Shown: positions 7,261 to 14,805 of the stretch, piece after piece
Layout: every line of letters begins with the position of its first letter
How positions within the stretch are numbered: the stretch's first letter is position 1
Assembly (NCBI RefSeq): GCF_000497575.1
Contig: NZ_APJI01000004.1
Coordinates: 248,001 to 312,000 of the forward strand
Direction: 5' to 3'
From: Afipia sp. OHSU_II-C1
Lineage (GTDB): Bacteria; Pseudomonadota; Alphaproteobacteria; Rhizobiales; Xanthobacteraceae
Length of the DNA stretch: 64,000 nucleotides
Notes under the pieces: model-generated
Database searches by the model: none
Seen by the model: the letters and a program-made list of their open reading frames with translations, nothing else
Told to the model about the DNA's origin: nothing
Position numbers and translations under genes: made by a program

Positions 7261-10091
7261 CGGTAGCGCTCTCTTCGCTCCGTGTTAGCAGCGACTTTGA
7301 TGCCGCCGGCTATGTCCGCGGGGCCTCTCAGAAGGTCTCCGCGGACCAGCAGATGATTGCCGCCGATAAGGCGCGCAACGCTGCGCTTGCGCAGGCCGAT
7401 GCCGCGCTGGTCAAAGCCATTCCTGGAATGCAGGCCGTCAGCAAGGCGCTCCTCGAGGGCTACGGATCCGGCCAGAAGTTCGAGGCCACCATTCAAAAGA
7501 TCGGAAATGCCGTCGACCGCGGCATGGGGCTGGACCGGGCAGAGGCGCTTTTGACCGGCGCCTATCAGAAATTTGGGATGACGGCGGATGCGGCGAAGCT
7601 GGCCGAGCGGGGTTTCGTCTCGATCGCCTCAACAGTCGAAGGGCTAAACAGCCGTCTCGCCGCTCAGGCGGGATTCGTTGCCGATGTAGAACGGGCGACC
7701 CGCCAGCTTGTTCAAGCGCAGCAAGTCCAAGCCCGAATAAACGCTTCGTTTGGAATTGGCGCGAACGACAACAGCGCGGCGCGCGCGGCGGACATTCAGG
7801 CGCTGAGCGCATCCCTGGATGCCCTTCGGTCAAAGTATTCGCCGCTGTTTGCGGCGCAGCAGGGTTATCTCGGCTCGCTCAAGGAACTGAATTCGGTCGA
7901 AGCGCGGACCGCTCTGACAGCGAGCGAACGTGCCGCGGCGATTGCACGCCTCAAGACGTCCTTTGCGGAACAAGTCGTCAGCATGCGCGGGACAAGCGTT
8001 GCAACCGGGCTCGCCGCTTTTGAGATGCGCAATCTCGGCTACCAGGTCAACGACGTCGCGACGATGTTGGCCAGCGGCTCAAGCCCGTTTCAGATCATCG
8101 CGACGCAGGGCGGCCAAGTTTACCAGATCTTGTCTGGAGCCAACGGTGGCGTCACCGGAGCGCTCAAGTCGGTCGGAGCCAGCATCGCCTCGGTGATCAC
8201 TCCCGCTCGCCTTCTGGTGGGTGTCACCGGCGTGCTCGGTATTGCTGGATATGCGATGTATGAAAGCTGGAAGAAAAGCGAACTCCAGTTCGATGCCGTG
8301 GCTCGCCAGGCCAACGTGACGGTTCGCGAATTGCACGAGCTCGAGTCAGCGGCATCGTTTAAAGGCATCGAACAGCCGGCATTCTTCAATGCAATGAAAG
8401 CTTTCAGCGGCCAGGTCTATCAAGCCCAAAACAACGTGGGCGGATTGGCCGAGATGTTTCGCGCGAACGGCCTCAGCGCGAGATCATTTCAGGACTATTT
8501 GCTTCGCTCCGCGGATCTCATCAAGTCAATGCCGGGTGACCAAGCCAAGCTCAACCTCCTGCAGCAGATGGGTCTTCCGGCTTCAGAGGAGTGGGTGCGC
8601 TACTTGGGGCAGGGAAGTGATGGTCTCCGGGCTGCGATCGCAGAAGCCACGAAATTTGGCGCGGCGGCGGATGACAAAATGATCGCGAAGGCCCGTCAAT
8701 TTGATGAGGCCTGGAACAAGGCGACCAAGAACCTCTCGACTGGTCTGCGCTCTGCATTCGTTGACGCCTATGACTGGGCGTCCCGGCTGAGCGACTTTGG
8801 CACAAAGGGATTACTCGCGGTCGGTGTGAACGTCGGTCAGAATCTCATGAAAACCGGATACGGAGAAAAATTCGGCCCCGCTACCGACTTCAGCGAGTTC
8901 TATGACCGAACCGGAGCAGCTCGAGCCCGAGGTGAAGCCGGTGCTCCCAAGCCCGTAGATCCCGCTATCCTGAAGAACGCGCTCGGACTAGAGCAACAGC
9001 GCATAACACTGCTAGGCCAGGCCGCTACCATTCAGGAATCGGTACGGGCGAAGGAGATTCAGATCAACCTGGCTCGCCTCGCCGGCGTCAACATCACACG
9101 ACAACAGGAGGCCGCGCTAAAGGAAGCCGCTCGGTTCGAAGCAGAGTCGGCGAAGCTGCAGCGCGCTTCTCAATACGGCATCTATAATCCGGCGCGACAA
9201 TCGGCCAATGCCGGTCGCGAGATTCAAACGCTGATCGCGGACGGGACAATCCGGAACGCCGAGGACTATGCGGCTGCCTGGTCCGTGATCTCGAAGCGGT
9301 TGCGAGACGGCGCCGACGCCGCAGCCGTTGCCCGTTCGAACCTGCCAGGCCTGACGTCATTCGCACTCGAGGCTGGACGGCTCGACAAGCAATTCGATCA
9401 GTTCTCAGTCGGTGCAATGAATAATTTCACCACCTCGCTGACTGAAATAGCGAGCGGCGCAAAATCGGGCGGCGACGCCTTCCGCGATTTGAGCGCTACG
9501 GTCATCCGCTCTCTGGAGGAAATGGTCATCAAGATGATGATTGTCGCCCCGATCGCGAAGTCTCTGCAGGCCGCGCTAGGCGGCTTCGCTGGCGGCGGTT
9601 TCGATCTAGGCAGCCTGTTCGCCGGTGGCGGCCCAAGTATATCAACTGGCCTCGGCGCCGGCACAGGTGGCATGGCGTTCCCGACGTTTCACAGCGGGGG
9701 TATCGTCGGACTCGAGGGTGCCGCGCGCAACATGCATCCGGCTCATTGGAACGATGCGCCGCGGTTTCACACCGGCATTGGTCCGGGCGAGCGCCAAGCG
9801 ATCTTGCAGGACGGTGAAGGCGTGTTCACCGCGGGCCAGATGAAGGCCCTTGGCTTGATGGCCAACCGCGGTGGTACGCCCGTCTTCAATGTGGTCGTTA
9901 ATGCGCCACCCGGAATGTCGGTTGAGAAAAGTCCGCCTCGACAGAATGGGACTGGCGGCGCGACGATGGAAATCACGATTAAACGGATGGTGGAATCAAC
10001 TGTGTCGGGTGCTATCAGTTCTGGCGAAGGCCCGATCAACGAAGCTCTTCAAACGCGTTATGGATTGGATCCGACGCGAGGCATGACGTAG
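7257..10091 (+). CDS. Phage tail tape measure protein
   Basis: A 944-residue protein of the lambda gpH type that sets tail length and assists DNA passage. It has long Ala/Gln/Glu/Lys-rich helical stretches (about 1-250), a segment AFEMRNLGYQVNDVATMLASG (split here by convention as a 20-residue family signature), and a hydrophobic segment near 312-335 (ARLLVGVTGVLGIAGYAMY). A second helical part reaches about 700. The C-terminal region starts RDLSATVIRSLEEMVIKMMI, continues through a Gly-rich linker (AGGGF, GAGTGG) and ends in a beta-rich domain. A tail shaft of roughly 130-140 nm would follow from the usual 1.5 angstrom per residue. The protein implies a siphovirus-type tail, yet no tail tube gene is visible beside it. 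Confidence 0.9.
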   Translation: MTVALSSLRVSSDFDAAGYVRGASQKVSADQQMIAADKARNAALAQADAALVKAIPGMQAVSKALLEGYGSGQKFEATIQKIGNAVDRGMGLDRAEALLTGAYQKFGMTADAAKLAERGFVSIASTVEGLNSRLAAQAGFVADVERATRQLVQAQQVQARINASFGIGANDNSAARAADIQALSASLDALRSKYSPLFAAQQGYLGSLKELNSVEARTALTASERAAAIARLKTSFAEQVVSMRGTSVATGLAAFEMRNLGYQVNDVATMLASGSSPFQIIATQGGQVYQILSGANGGVTGALKSVGASIASVITPARLLVGVTGVLGIAGYAMYESWKKSELQFDAVARQANVTVRELHELESAASFKGIEQPAFFNAMKAFSGQVYQAQNNVGGLAEMFRANGLSARSFQDYLLRSADLIKSMPGDQAKLNLLQQMGLPASEEWVRYLGQGSDGLRAAIAEATKFGAAADDKMIAKARQFDEAWNKATKNLSTGLRSAFVDAYDWASRLSDFGTKGLLAVGVNVGQNLMKTGYGEKFGPATDFSEFYDRTGAARARGEAGAPKPVDPAILKNALGLEQQRITLLGQAATIQESVRAKEIQINLARLAGVNITRQQEAALKEAARFEAESAKLQRASQYGIYNPARQSANAGREIQTLIADGTIRNAEDYAAAWSVISKRLRDGADAAAVARSNLPGLTSFALEAGRLDKQFDQFSVGAMNNFTTSLTEIASGAKSGGDAFRDLSATVIRSLEEMVIKMMIVAPIAKSLQAALGGFAGGGFDLGSLFAGGGPSISTGLGAGTGGMAFPTFHSGGIVGLEGAARNMHPAHWNDAPRFHTGIGPGERQAILQDGEGVFTAGQMKALGLMANRGGTPVFNVVVNAPPGMSVEKSPPRQNGTGGATMEITIKRMVESTVSGAISSGEGPINEALQTRYGLDPTRGMT

Positions 10092-10093
10092 AG

Positions 10094-10684
10094 TCAGTGC
10101 CACTTGTTCTCATCACCCGAGTCGATTTCGAAGCTGCGTTTTTGCGCTTCCTTTAGCAATTGGTCCATTTCATCCTGTGGATGAGTTGCGGACATCCCGG
10201 CCTTGGCCGCAGCTAAGTCGACCAGATAACGCGCTTTGAGAGATAGCAATGCGAGATAGCTTAATATGCTCTGGTCGAGATCTTCGCGGTCTATGTATCC
10301 ACCTGCGTCCGTAACGTACGCTTCCGCACGATCTTTGGTCACTTCAAGCTTTATAGCTCGTTGAGATACCTCTGAACCTAGTTGAGCCGCAGCTGCCCTG
10401 ATCTTGGGGTCTAATGTCAGACCTCTCATCGGTTCATCTTTTCCGTCGTGGCCCTGCGAGCTGATGAAAGTCGAGAGATTACCTTTCTTCTCATCGCATT
10501 CATTTGCAAACTTCATCAAGAGTGGAATGAGTTCTGCGGCGGCAAGCTTCCGGTCGGTATCGGATTTAAACTTAAATTGTTTTCTGCTCTCAGCGCCACC
10601 CCAACGCGCAGAGAAGTAGGCCACAACAATTGTCAAGAAAAAACCAACGACTTGGCTTGCCGGAATTCCGTAGTCAACACTCAT
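10094..10684 (-). CDS. Hypothetical membrane-anchored protein
   Basis: A 196-residue protein with one N-terminal membrane segment (VVGFFLTIVVAYFSA, about 12-27) and a mostly helical, charged cytoplasmic part. Residues 45-65 carry a conserved-looking AAELIPLLMKFANEC helix. The start overlaps the stop of the ribbon-helix-helix gene by four bases, so the two form an operon opposite to the tail genes; its stop lies two bases from the end of the tape measure gene. Family unknown. In a prophage such a pair could be a lysogenic conversion or exclusion module, which is inference only. Confidence 0.55.
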   Translation of the reverse strand: MSVDYGIPASQVVGFFLTIVVAYFSARWGGAESRKQFKFKSDTDRKLAAAELIPLLMKFANECDEKKGNLSTFISSQGHDGKDEPMRGLTLDPKIRAAAAQLGSEVSQRAIKLEVTKDRAEAYVTDAGGYIDREDLDQSILSYLALLSLKARYLVDLAAAKAGMSATHPQDEMDQLLKEAQKRSFEIDSGDENKWH

Positions 10685-10878
10685 CGGGGCTTCGCTTTCA
10701 ATCCGATCTCAACCAGTCTGCGGATAGCTTCTGAGCGCGATATCTCGTGACGCTCTGCCCATGCATCGAGAGCGGCGAGCGTGCCCCGCTCAAAGCGCGC
10801 AGGGATGGTTTCGCCATACCTCACACCGGCCGGGCGCCCTCGAGATTTCTTGTGTACAGTTTTTAATTGTTTTGCCAT
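10681..10878 (-). CDS. Ribbon-helix-helix DNA-binding protein
   Basis: A 65-residue basic protein. A Lys/Arg-rich N-terminal arm (about 1-20) leads to the ribbon strand TIPARFERGT and two helices (LAALDAWAERH, SRSEAIRRLVEIGL), the classic CopG/Arc arrangement for a dimeric repressor. The ATG has no recognisable ribosome binding site; the bases before it are AT-rich, so the mRNA may be leaderless or a different promoter arrangement applies. The start codon lies inside an 8-bp inverted repeat (10863-10898), a candidate autoregulatory operator. It is coupled to the downstream membrane protein gene. Confidence 0.75.
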   Translation of the reverse strand: MAKQLKTVHKKSRGRPAGVRYGETIPARFERGTLAALDAWAERHEISRSEAIRRLVEIGLKAKPR

Positions 10879-10898
10879 GAATTAACGTGTACAATTAA
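10852..10898. promoter_or_regulatory. Candidate RHH operator
   Basis: Perfect arms TTAATTGT (10863-10870) and ACAATTAA (10891-10898) flank 20 bases centred on the start of the ribbon-helix-helix gene. A direct repeat GTGTACA (10852-10858 and 10887-10893), each holding the palindrome TGTACA, is interlaced with it, 35 bases apart. Both patterns suit binding by RHH dimers on successive helical turns. The region lies between divergent genes, so both could be controlled. Binding itself is inferred. Confidence 0.55.
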
Positions 10899-10901
10899 TT
10901 C

Positions 10902-10935
10902 GAGCCGAGGGGAAGCTGTAACTTCGCCTCGGCTC
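10902..10935 (+). promoter_or_regulatory. Leader stem-loop
   Basis: GAGCCGAGG (10902-10910) pairs with CCTCGGCTC (10927-10935). Below the loop CTGTAA are four more pairs (10912-10915 with 10922-10925) after a single G-G mismatch. There is no T tract, so this is not a typical terminator. It lies 25 bases before the ATG at 10961 and would be in the leader of that gene's mRNA, where it could affect stability or translation. Confidence 0.5.
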
Positions 10936-10960
10936 TAACTTCAACCACTGGAGATAACCC

Positions 10961-11332
10961 ATGGCTAAAGCTGCAAACAAACCTACCCTAACAAGTACCG
11001 TCAGCCAAGCGCGACCGAATCAAGAATCGCCGGTGATATCGGCGGAATTGAAGCGCGAAGCGATGAGGGCCTATTGCGAATGGCTATTCATGGAGCATCG
11101 GTTGCTCTGCAAAGAGCTTGAACCCGGTTACGAGCCTTCGGGTCGCTGGTCACCGGTGAACAGTGCGGCGACTCATTTCCACGCGCCATTGTTCGATGGC
11201 TATAAAGGCTGGGAGAAATCGCCGCCGTCGTCCCGCGCGCTCCCTATGATGGAAGCGCTGGGCATAGATGTACGAGGGCACCTCCGTCGCGAAAAACGTG
11301 CGCAGGCGGAATTTGATAAGAAGCGCGGTTAA
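10961..11332 (+). CDS. Hypothetical prophage protein
   Basis: A 123-residue protein divergent from the ribbon-helix-helix gene, with a good ribosome binding site (GGAG, 10950-10953) before ATG 10961. The first 30 residues are Ser/Thr/Pro-rich and probably flexible. The middle has aromatic and charged helices (AYCEWLFMEHRLLCKELEPGY) and the end is basic (RREKRAQAEFDKKRG). I do not recognise the family. It stands alone in its orientation, preceded by a stem-loop, and converges on the excisionase-like gene at 11370. Confidence 0.55.
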   Translation: MAKAANKPTLTSTVSQARPNQESPVISAELKREAMRAYCEWLFMEHRLLCKELEPGYEPSGRWSPVNSAATHFHAPLFDGYKGWEKSPPSSRALPMMEALGIDVRGHLRREKRAQAEFDKKRG

Positions 11333-11341
11333 GAAGAGTTG

Positions 11342-11376
11342 GCCGTCGCTACGCGACGTGGCGGCGGCTTTACTTT
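11342..11376. terminator. Weak terminator-like hairpin
   Basis: Between two convergent gene ends, GTCGC (11345-11349) pairs with GCGAC (11353-11357) around a TAC loop. Outer GCC/GGC pairs follow after a small bulge, and a CTTTTTG tract lies downstream near 11372-11377. The stem is imperfect and the T run is separated from it, so this is only a candidate. Confidence 0.3.
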
Positions 11377-11747
11377 TTGAAAACAGGGCCGGGCGGTTTT
11401 TTCGGTCGCCCGTGTTGTGCCTGGCGCGCAGCATCGGCCGCCGCCTTCCTTGCTACAAATCTGTCTCCAAGGCTTAGGCCTCGGTCACCTGCCGGCTCTT
11501 CAGCTTTCTCAGCCGGAGCTAAGCTGAAGAGGTGCGGATTTCTAAGTCTGCGCCACTGATCGATCGCATCTAGGTCGAAGTTTCCAGTATCCGGATCGGC
11601 GGCAGGAAACCCACGCTTGAGCAAGTTTGGCAGCAGTTCGTTGAAGCGGACTAGCGAAATATGAAGTCGGCGGGCTGCTTTCTCTGCAGGAATATCGCCT
11701 GGATCAACGCGAAATCGAATTTCGTGAGAGACAATCTTATTTGACAT
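11370..11747 (-). CDS. Excisionase-like helix-turn-helix protein
   Basis: A 125-residue protein. Residues about 20-70 (AARRLHISLVRFNELLPNLL, then GFPAADPDTGNFDLDAIDQW) follow the pattern of small DNA-binding proteins of the excisionase/AlpA/terminase-small-subunit fold. The DPDTGNFDLDAIDQW part is one I associate with proteins of rhizobial phage islands, often near integrases. The C-terminal third is Ala/Lys/Pro-rich and likely disordered. It overlaps the upstream gene by 11 bases. No integrase is found nearby, so an excision role is unproven. Confidence 0.5.
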   Translation of the reverse strand: MSNKIVSHEIRFRVDPGDIPAEKAARRLHISLVRFNELLPNLLKRGFPAADPDTGNFDLDAIDQWRRLRNPHLFSLAPAEKAEEPAGDRGLSLGDRFVARKAAADAARQAQHGRPKKPPGPVFKK

Positions 11748-11967
11748 AAGGTTCCGGGATAGGCGTCTTTGCTTCGATCGTATAGGTCTCGCGCAACTTG
11801 CGCGCGCGATTTAAAACTGCTTTGTCGCGGCGTTTATCCGCCAACTCTTTCTCGAGCTTTTCGAACAGGGGCACGTAAACTGGGCCGTCTTGTTCTATGA
11901 AGTATGCACGTAGGATGAGAGCCCGCTCCAACTCCCCTTCGGTGATGGGCATATGATCAGGTCTCAT
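11737..11967 (-). CDS. Small helical hypothetical protein
   Basis: A 76-residue charged, helical protein (LERALILRAYFIEQDGP, LFEKLEKELADKRRDKA). ATG 11967 is supported by a GAGGAG ribosome binding site a few bases upstream. The same frame has a second ATG at 11952. It overlaps the excisionase-like gene by 11 bases and belongs to the same minus-strand unit. No domain with a known function is recognised. Confidence 0.5.
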   Translation of the reverse strand: MRPDHMPITEGELERALILRAYFIEQDGPVYVPLFEKLEKELADKRRDKAVLNRARKLRETYTIEAKTPIPEPYVK

Positions 11968-11994
11968 TTACTCCTCGTTGCGCGGCAAATTTGA

Positions 11995-12606
11995 TCAAAG
12001 CTGAGGTGGTTTCAGGCCGACGATAACAGTGGCTCTATCGCTGGCAAGCCCGCCAAGTTGAAACTGAATATTCCCCGCGGTTAAGGCTTCGACCAAGGGA
12101 TCGAATCCAGCTCCGGGAGAGATGCGGAGTCCATATACGGGTGGCGCCATCATTCCCGTATCCTGAATAACGACATCTATCCCAGCAGCTTGAAAAGTTG
12201 AGATGAGGGAGGTGGCAAAGTCATTTGCCTCTCGATCGCCAAGTCTAACAACTTTCACACCAATTCGATTTCGTCCTCGTAAAGAATCGATGATTGCCTC
12301 CTTTTGAGATTGCTCAAGAGATCGCGAAGATAACTTGGCTTCCAATTCGCGGTGCGCAGTCCTTGCTTTTTCAAGCTCGATCGACAGTTTGAGATTCTGC
12401 TCCTTAAGACGCTCTTGGTCGATGTCGAGCTTCTTGTTGCTTTCGCGAAGTTGTTCGGTGGCGTGTTCGAGTGATGCGGTTTTTATCTCCGCGTCACGAC
12501 GAACCTTCTCGATGCTTTCCTCAGCGCTTCGATCAAAAAAATAAGCCGCTCCTAAGGTGGCAAGAGCAGCCACAGCAGCGCACGTCCATGCAAAAAGAGC
12601 TGTCAT
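11995..12606 (-). CDS. Membrane-anchored coiled-coil protein
   Basis: A 203-residue protein with three parts. An N-terminal membrane helix is at about 5-22 (AWTCAAVAALATLGAAYFF). A long coiled coil runs through about 25-110, rich in Glu, Lys, Leu and Gln. A globular C-terminal alpha/beta domain of about 90 residues opens VKVVRLGDREANDFATSL and ends VGLKPPQL. The ATG at 12606 follows GGGGA. The C-terminal domain looks like a sensor or partner-binding module, but I do not recognise it. The Rz-type lysis spanins share the membrane-plus-coil layout, yet the folded C-terminal domain argues against that. Confidence 0.55.
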   Translation of the reverse strand: MTALFAWTCAAVAALATLGAAYFFDRSAEESIEKVRRDAEIKTASLEHATEQLRESNKKLDIDQERLKEQNLKLSIELEKARTAHRELEAKLSSRSLEQSQKEAIIDSLRGRNRIGVKVVRLGDREANDFATSLISTFQAAGIDVVIQDTGMMAPPVYGLRISPGAGFDPLVEALTAGNIQFQLGGLASDRATVIVGLKPPQL

Positions 12607-12745
12607 CAAAATCCCCCGAGCCGACGTATCGTAACAAAAGTCTACGGGGGCCGTTAGGGGGAAGATCGGGTCCGGGCCGCCTGATCAAACTTCAGGGCGA
12701 TCTTAATCTCAGACCAATCATCGGCAGGTCGAGCGCGTCCGCACA

Positions 12746-13159
12746 TCAACGTTCTCCGGGATAGCCATGCGACGGCGGGTCGCTGGCTGAGATTTTGGTG
12801 GCGCGGAGTGCCACAAGGTGGCTTCGCTTGTATGGGTAGCCGCGGACCTTCGAGCAATCCTGGCACTTCATCCACCGCTCGAGTTCGTGGATAGGAGCGG
12901 TCTTTGGCCGGCGAACGATTGTCAGGTCGACGGTGCTGTGCGTCTCGCAGCCGAGGCACTTCACCTCGAGGTAGCGGTAGCCCGCGTTCAGGGCGTCACC
13001 GAGCGTCGGGGAGGGCTGCGCTGGTCCGTGATAGCCGAGCATTCGTAATGTCCAAGCCTCGCATGCCAGCCGATCGGCTTTTAGCCGCGCCTCCGCCGCG
13101 CGCTCGGCCGCTGCGCGGATACTGCTGCCAAACAGATATTCCCGGGACTTCGAACTCAT
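12746..13159 (-). CDS. Zinc-ribbon-like hypothetical protein
   Basis: A 137-residue protein. A helical N-terminal region (about 10-50) is followed by a compact Cys-containing segment: CLGC near residue 69 and CQDC near 100, about 28 residues apart, spaced like a zinc ribbon. Basic and aromatic residues follow (RGYPYKRSHLV). It looks like a nucleic-acid-binding accessory protein of rhizobial phage islands; its role is unknown. Its ATG overlaps the previous stop as TAATG, so it is co-translated with the 65-residue gene upstream. Confidence 0.55.
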   Translation of the reverse strand: MSSKSREYLFGSSIRAAAERAAEARLKADRLACEAWTLRMLGYHGPAQPSPTLGDALNAGYRYLEVKCLGCETHSTVDLTIVRRPKTAPIHELERWMKCQDCSKVRGYPYKRSHLVALRATKISASDPPSHGYPGER

Positions 13160-13356
13160 TACGGAGCACCAAGCAGCTTTCCAATCCGGGCCACCTCTGC
13201 CGGCGTTGGATCGTCCCGCACGATCAGGCTGGCGAGTTCGTGGGTGCGTTCGTCGGACAGAATTCTGGTCTGCTCAACGACGCGCTCAAAGCTGTCCACG
13301 GCTTTGTCGTCGCTGAAGCGCGATTTGGTCCGCCGGCAGAACGACAGGATGCTCAT
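13159..13356 (-). CDS. Small hypothetical protein
   Basis: A 65-residue protein with a basic start (SFCRRTKSRF) and two predicted helices (DKAVDSFERVVEQTR, TPAEVARIGKLLG). The frame has ATG codons at 13365 and 13356; neither has a strong ribosome binding site, and 13356 is preferred because the protein then starts MSILSFC. The stop overlaps the next start (TAATG). Not recognised. Confidence 0.4.
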   Translation of the reverse strand: MSILSFCRRTKSRFSDDKAVDSFERVVEQTRILSDERTHELASLIVRDDPTPAEVARIGKLLGAP

Positions 13357-13497
13357 GAGCAGCATTCAAGCGCAGGCGAGGGCGCAGGTAAATAGTCCTA
13401 GATGTGGTTGCGGAAGGTCGCTGATCGTACCGCAGGTCGCGGGATGGAACGTAGCAGGACGAACATCAACGCTAAGATTGAGCTTATGGAGAGGAAC

Positions 13498-13860
13498 ATG
13501 GCGCACAGGACTAGATCGCGCGGCCAGGCCGCGACTGCAGAACAACGAAGCGCAATGACGTTCGCGGCTATTCGTCCAAAATTCAGCTGGACCAATGAAG
13601 ACTGGTCCTTGGCATTTTTACCGCGTGTCCGTTTAGCGCTGTTGGCGCTAAACCATGACGACAAATCCCTCGAAAGATTCATGAGCGGGGTTGTTAAAGA
13701 GGGGATTGTTCCCGATATGCTCGATGGTTGGGTAGAGACCAAAGAACACCTTAGAGGTCTCGCGGAAATGCTCGATACCGCATTAACCCGATCCTTCATC
13801 GTGCTGGAACGGCTCGGCTACGATCCCGAGAACCCGCCTCCGGATTCGAAGATGCATTAG
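13498..13860 (+). CDS. Hypothetical helical protein
   Basis: A 120-residue protein beginning at ATG 13498, chosen because GGAGAGGA lies just upstream; the frame extends to 13402 without a better site. The N-terminus is Arg/Ala/Thr-rich, and the rest is helical with aromatic residues (FSWTNEDWSLAFLPRVRLALLAL) ending ERLGYDPENPPP. It is isolated in its orientation between two minus-strand units. No family recognised. Confidence 0.45.
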   Translation: MAHRTRSRGQAATAEQRSAMTFAAIRPKFSWTNEDWSLAFLPRVRLALLALNHDDKSLERFMSGVVKEGIVPDMLDGWVETKEHLRGLAEMLDTALTRSFIVLERLGYDPENPPPDSKMH

Positions 13861-13947
13861 GTCGGCTATCGAAGCTCAAGCTAAGACGGTCACGACCTCG
13901 CGCAGGAGCGTCGTGGAGGGAATACCGATCGCTTCAACCGTCGATCA

Positions 13948-14805
13948 TCACCAAGCAATGGCTGCTGATGATTGAGCGGATGGCAACTTCATCCACTTCG
14001 GCGCAATGAGAATTTCCTTTCCACTTCGTCGTTCTGCCGCGGCATAGCGCAAGCTAAAAGGTCTAATTGTCGCCCAGCCTTTGTAAATCTTTCGGATCTC
14101 GGGACAGTCGTCGTAGGTGAGTATCCATGCAGCATCCTTCATTCCGCGGAGTTGCTCGCCCAGTCCCTTGTGATACGTTTCGTCCAACGCATTTAGGTAC
14201 AGCGTCTTTCCTTTGACAAAATAGGGAGGATCGATGAAGCACATCACACTCGTTGGATCCTGTTTGCTGATAAATTCGACACCGTCGTCCCCCGAAACGT
14301 GAATTCTGTCACGATATTCGGCGACCTTTTGGCATCTCGCGATCAGATCATCCTTATTGAATCGAGCGTCTAGCAGCCAATCACCAGTTTGATTAACCCC
14401 ACCGATAGGACCGCCATTCATAATAATTCCAGATCGATTGCAACGATTGAGATAAAACGCTGAAAAACCCCGTTTCAATCGCGCCACGCGGCCGCGAGAT
14501 TTGTAAACTTCACGCTGGCGGCGCCACTCGGCCATGCTGATCCGCTTCGCCGATATCATTTCCGAGAATTGCTTAGACTGATTGGTTAGCGACCACCAAA
14601 AATCGTGGATCGCTGGATCCGCATCGTTGATGTGAACGGCGGGTGCTTCTTCCAGATATAACAACGAAAGGGATGCGCCAGCGCCGCCCGCAAAGGGTTC
14701 TGCGATAGCTAGATCACCGAGATCGTTTAGACGCCTTATTTGTTGTAGCAGCCCGGACATAGCGGATTTGCCTCCGGGATATCGAAGTGGACTCGCAATT
14801 TTCAT
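13948..14805 (-). CDS. D12-class N6-adenine DNA methyltransferase
   Basis: A 285-residue Dam-like methyltransferase that would transfer a methyl group from S-adenosylmethionine to adenine N6. Motif X is PLRYPGGK (6-13), motif I EPFAGGAGAS (36-45) and the catalytic motif IV DPPY (192-195), in the D12 (alpha) order. The stretch FYLNRCNRSGII matches the target-recognition side of this family. ATG 14805 overlaps the stop of the ParB-domain gene as ATGA; a longer frame opens at 14874. No restriction nuclease is evident, so it may be an orphan phage enzyme or half of a two-gene system with the ParB-like partner. Confidence 0.88.
   Translation of the reverse strand: MKIASPLRYPGGKSAMSGLLQQIRRLNDLGDLAIAEPFAGGAGASLSLLYLEEAPAVHINDADPAIHDFWWSLTNQSKQFSEMISAKRISMAEWRRQREVYKSRGRVARLKRGFSAFYLNRCNRSGIIMNGGPIGGVNQTGDWLLDARFNKDDLIARCQKVAEYRDRIHVSGDDGVEFISKQDPTSVMCFIDPPYFVKGKTLYLNALDETYHKGLGEQLRGMKDAAWILTYDDCPEIRKIYKGWATIRPFSLRYAAAERRSGKEILIAPKWMKLPSAQSSAAIAW

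Noticed and set aside
1-10091. Gene transfer agent cluster
   Set aside because: Alphaproteobacterial GTA clusters have a fixed terminase-portal-protease-capsid order and are not flanked by an AlpA regulator or tRNA end; those parts are missing here.
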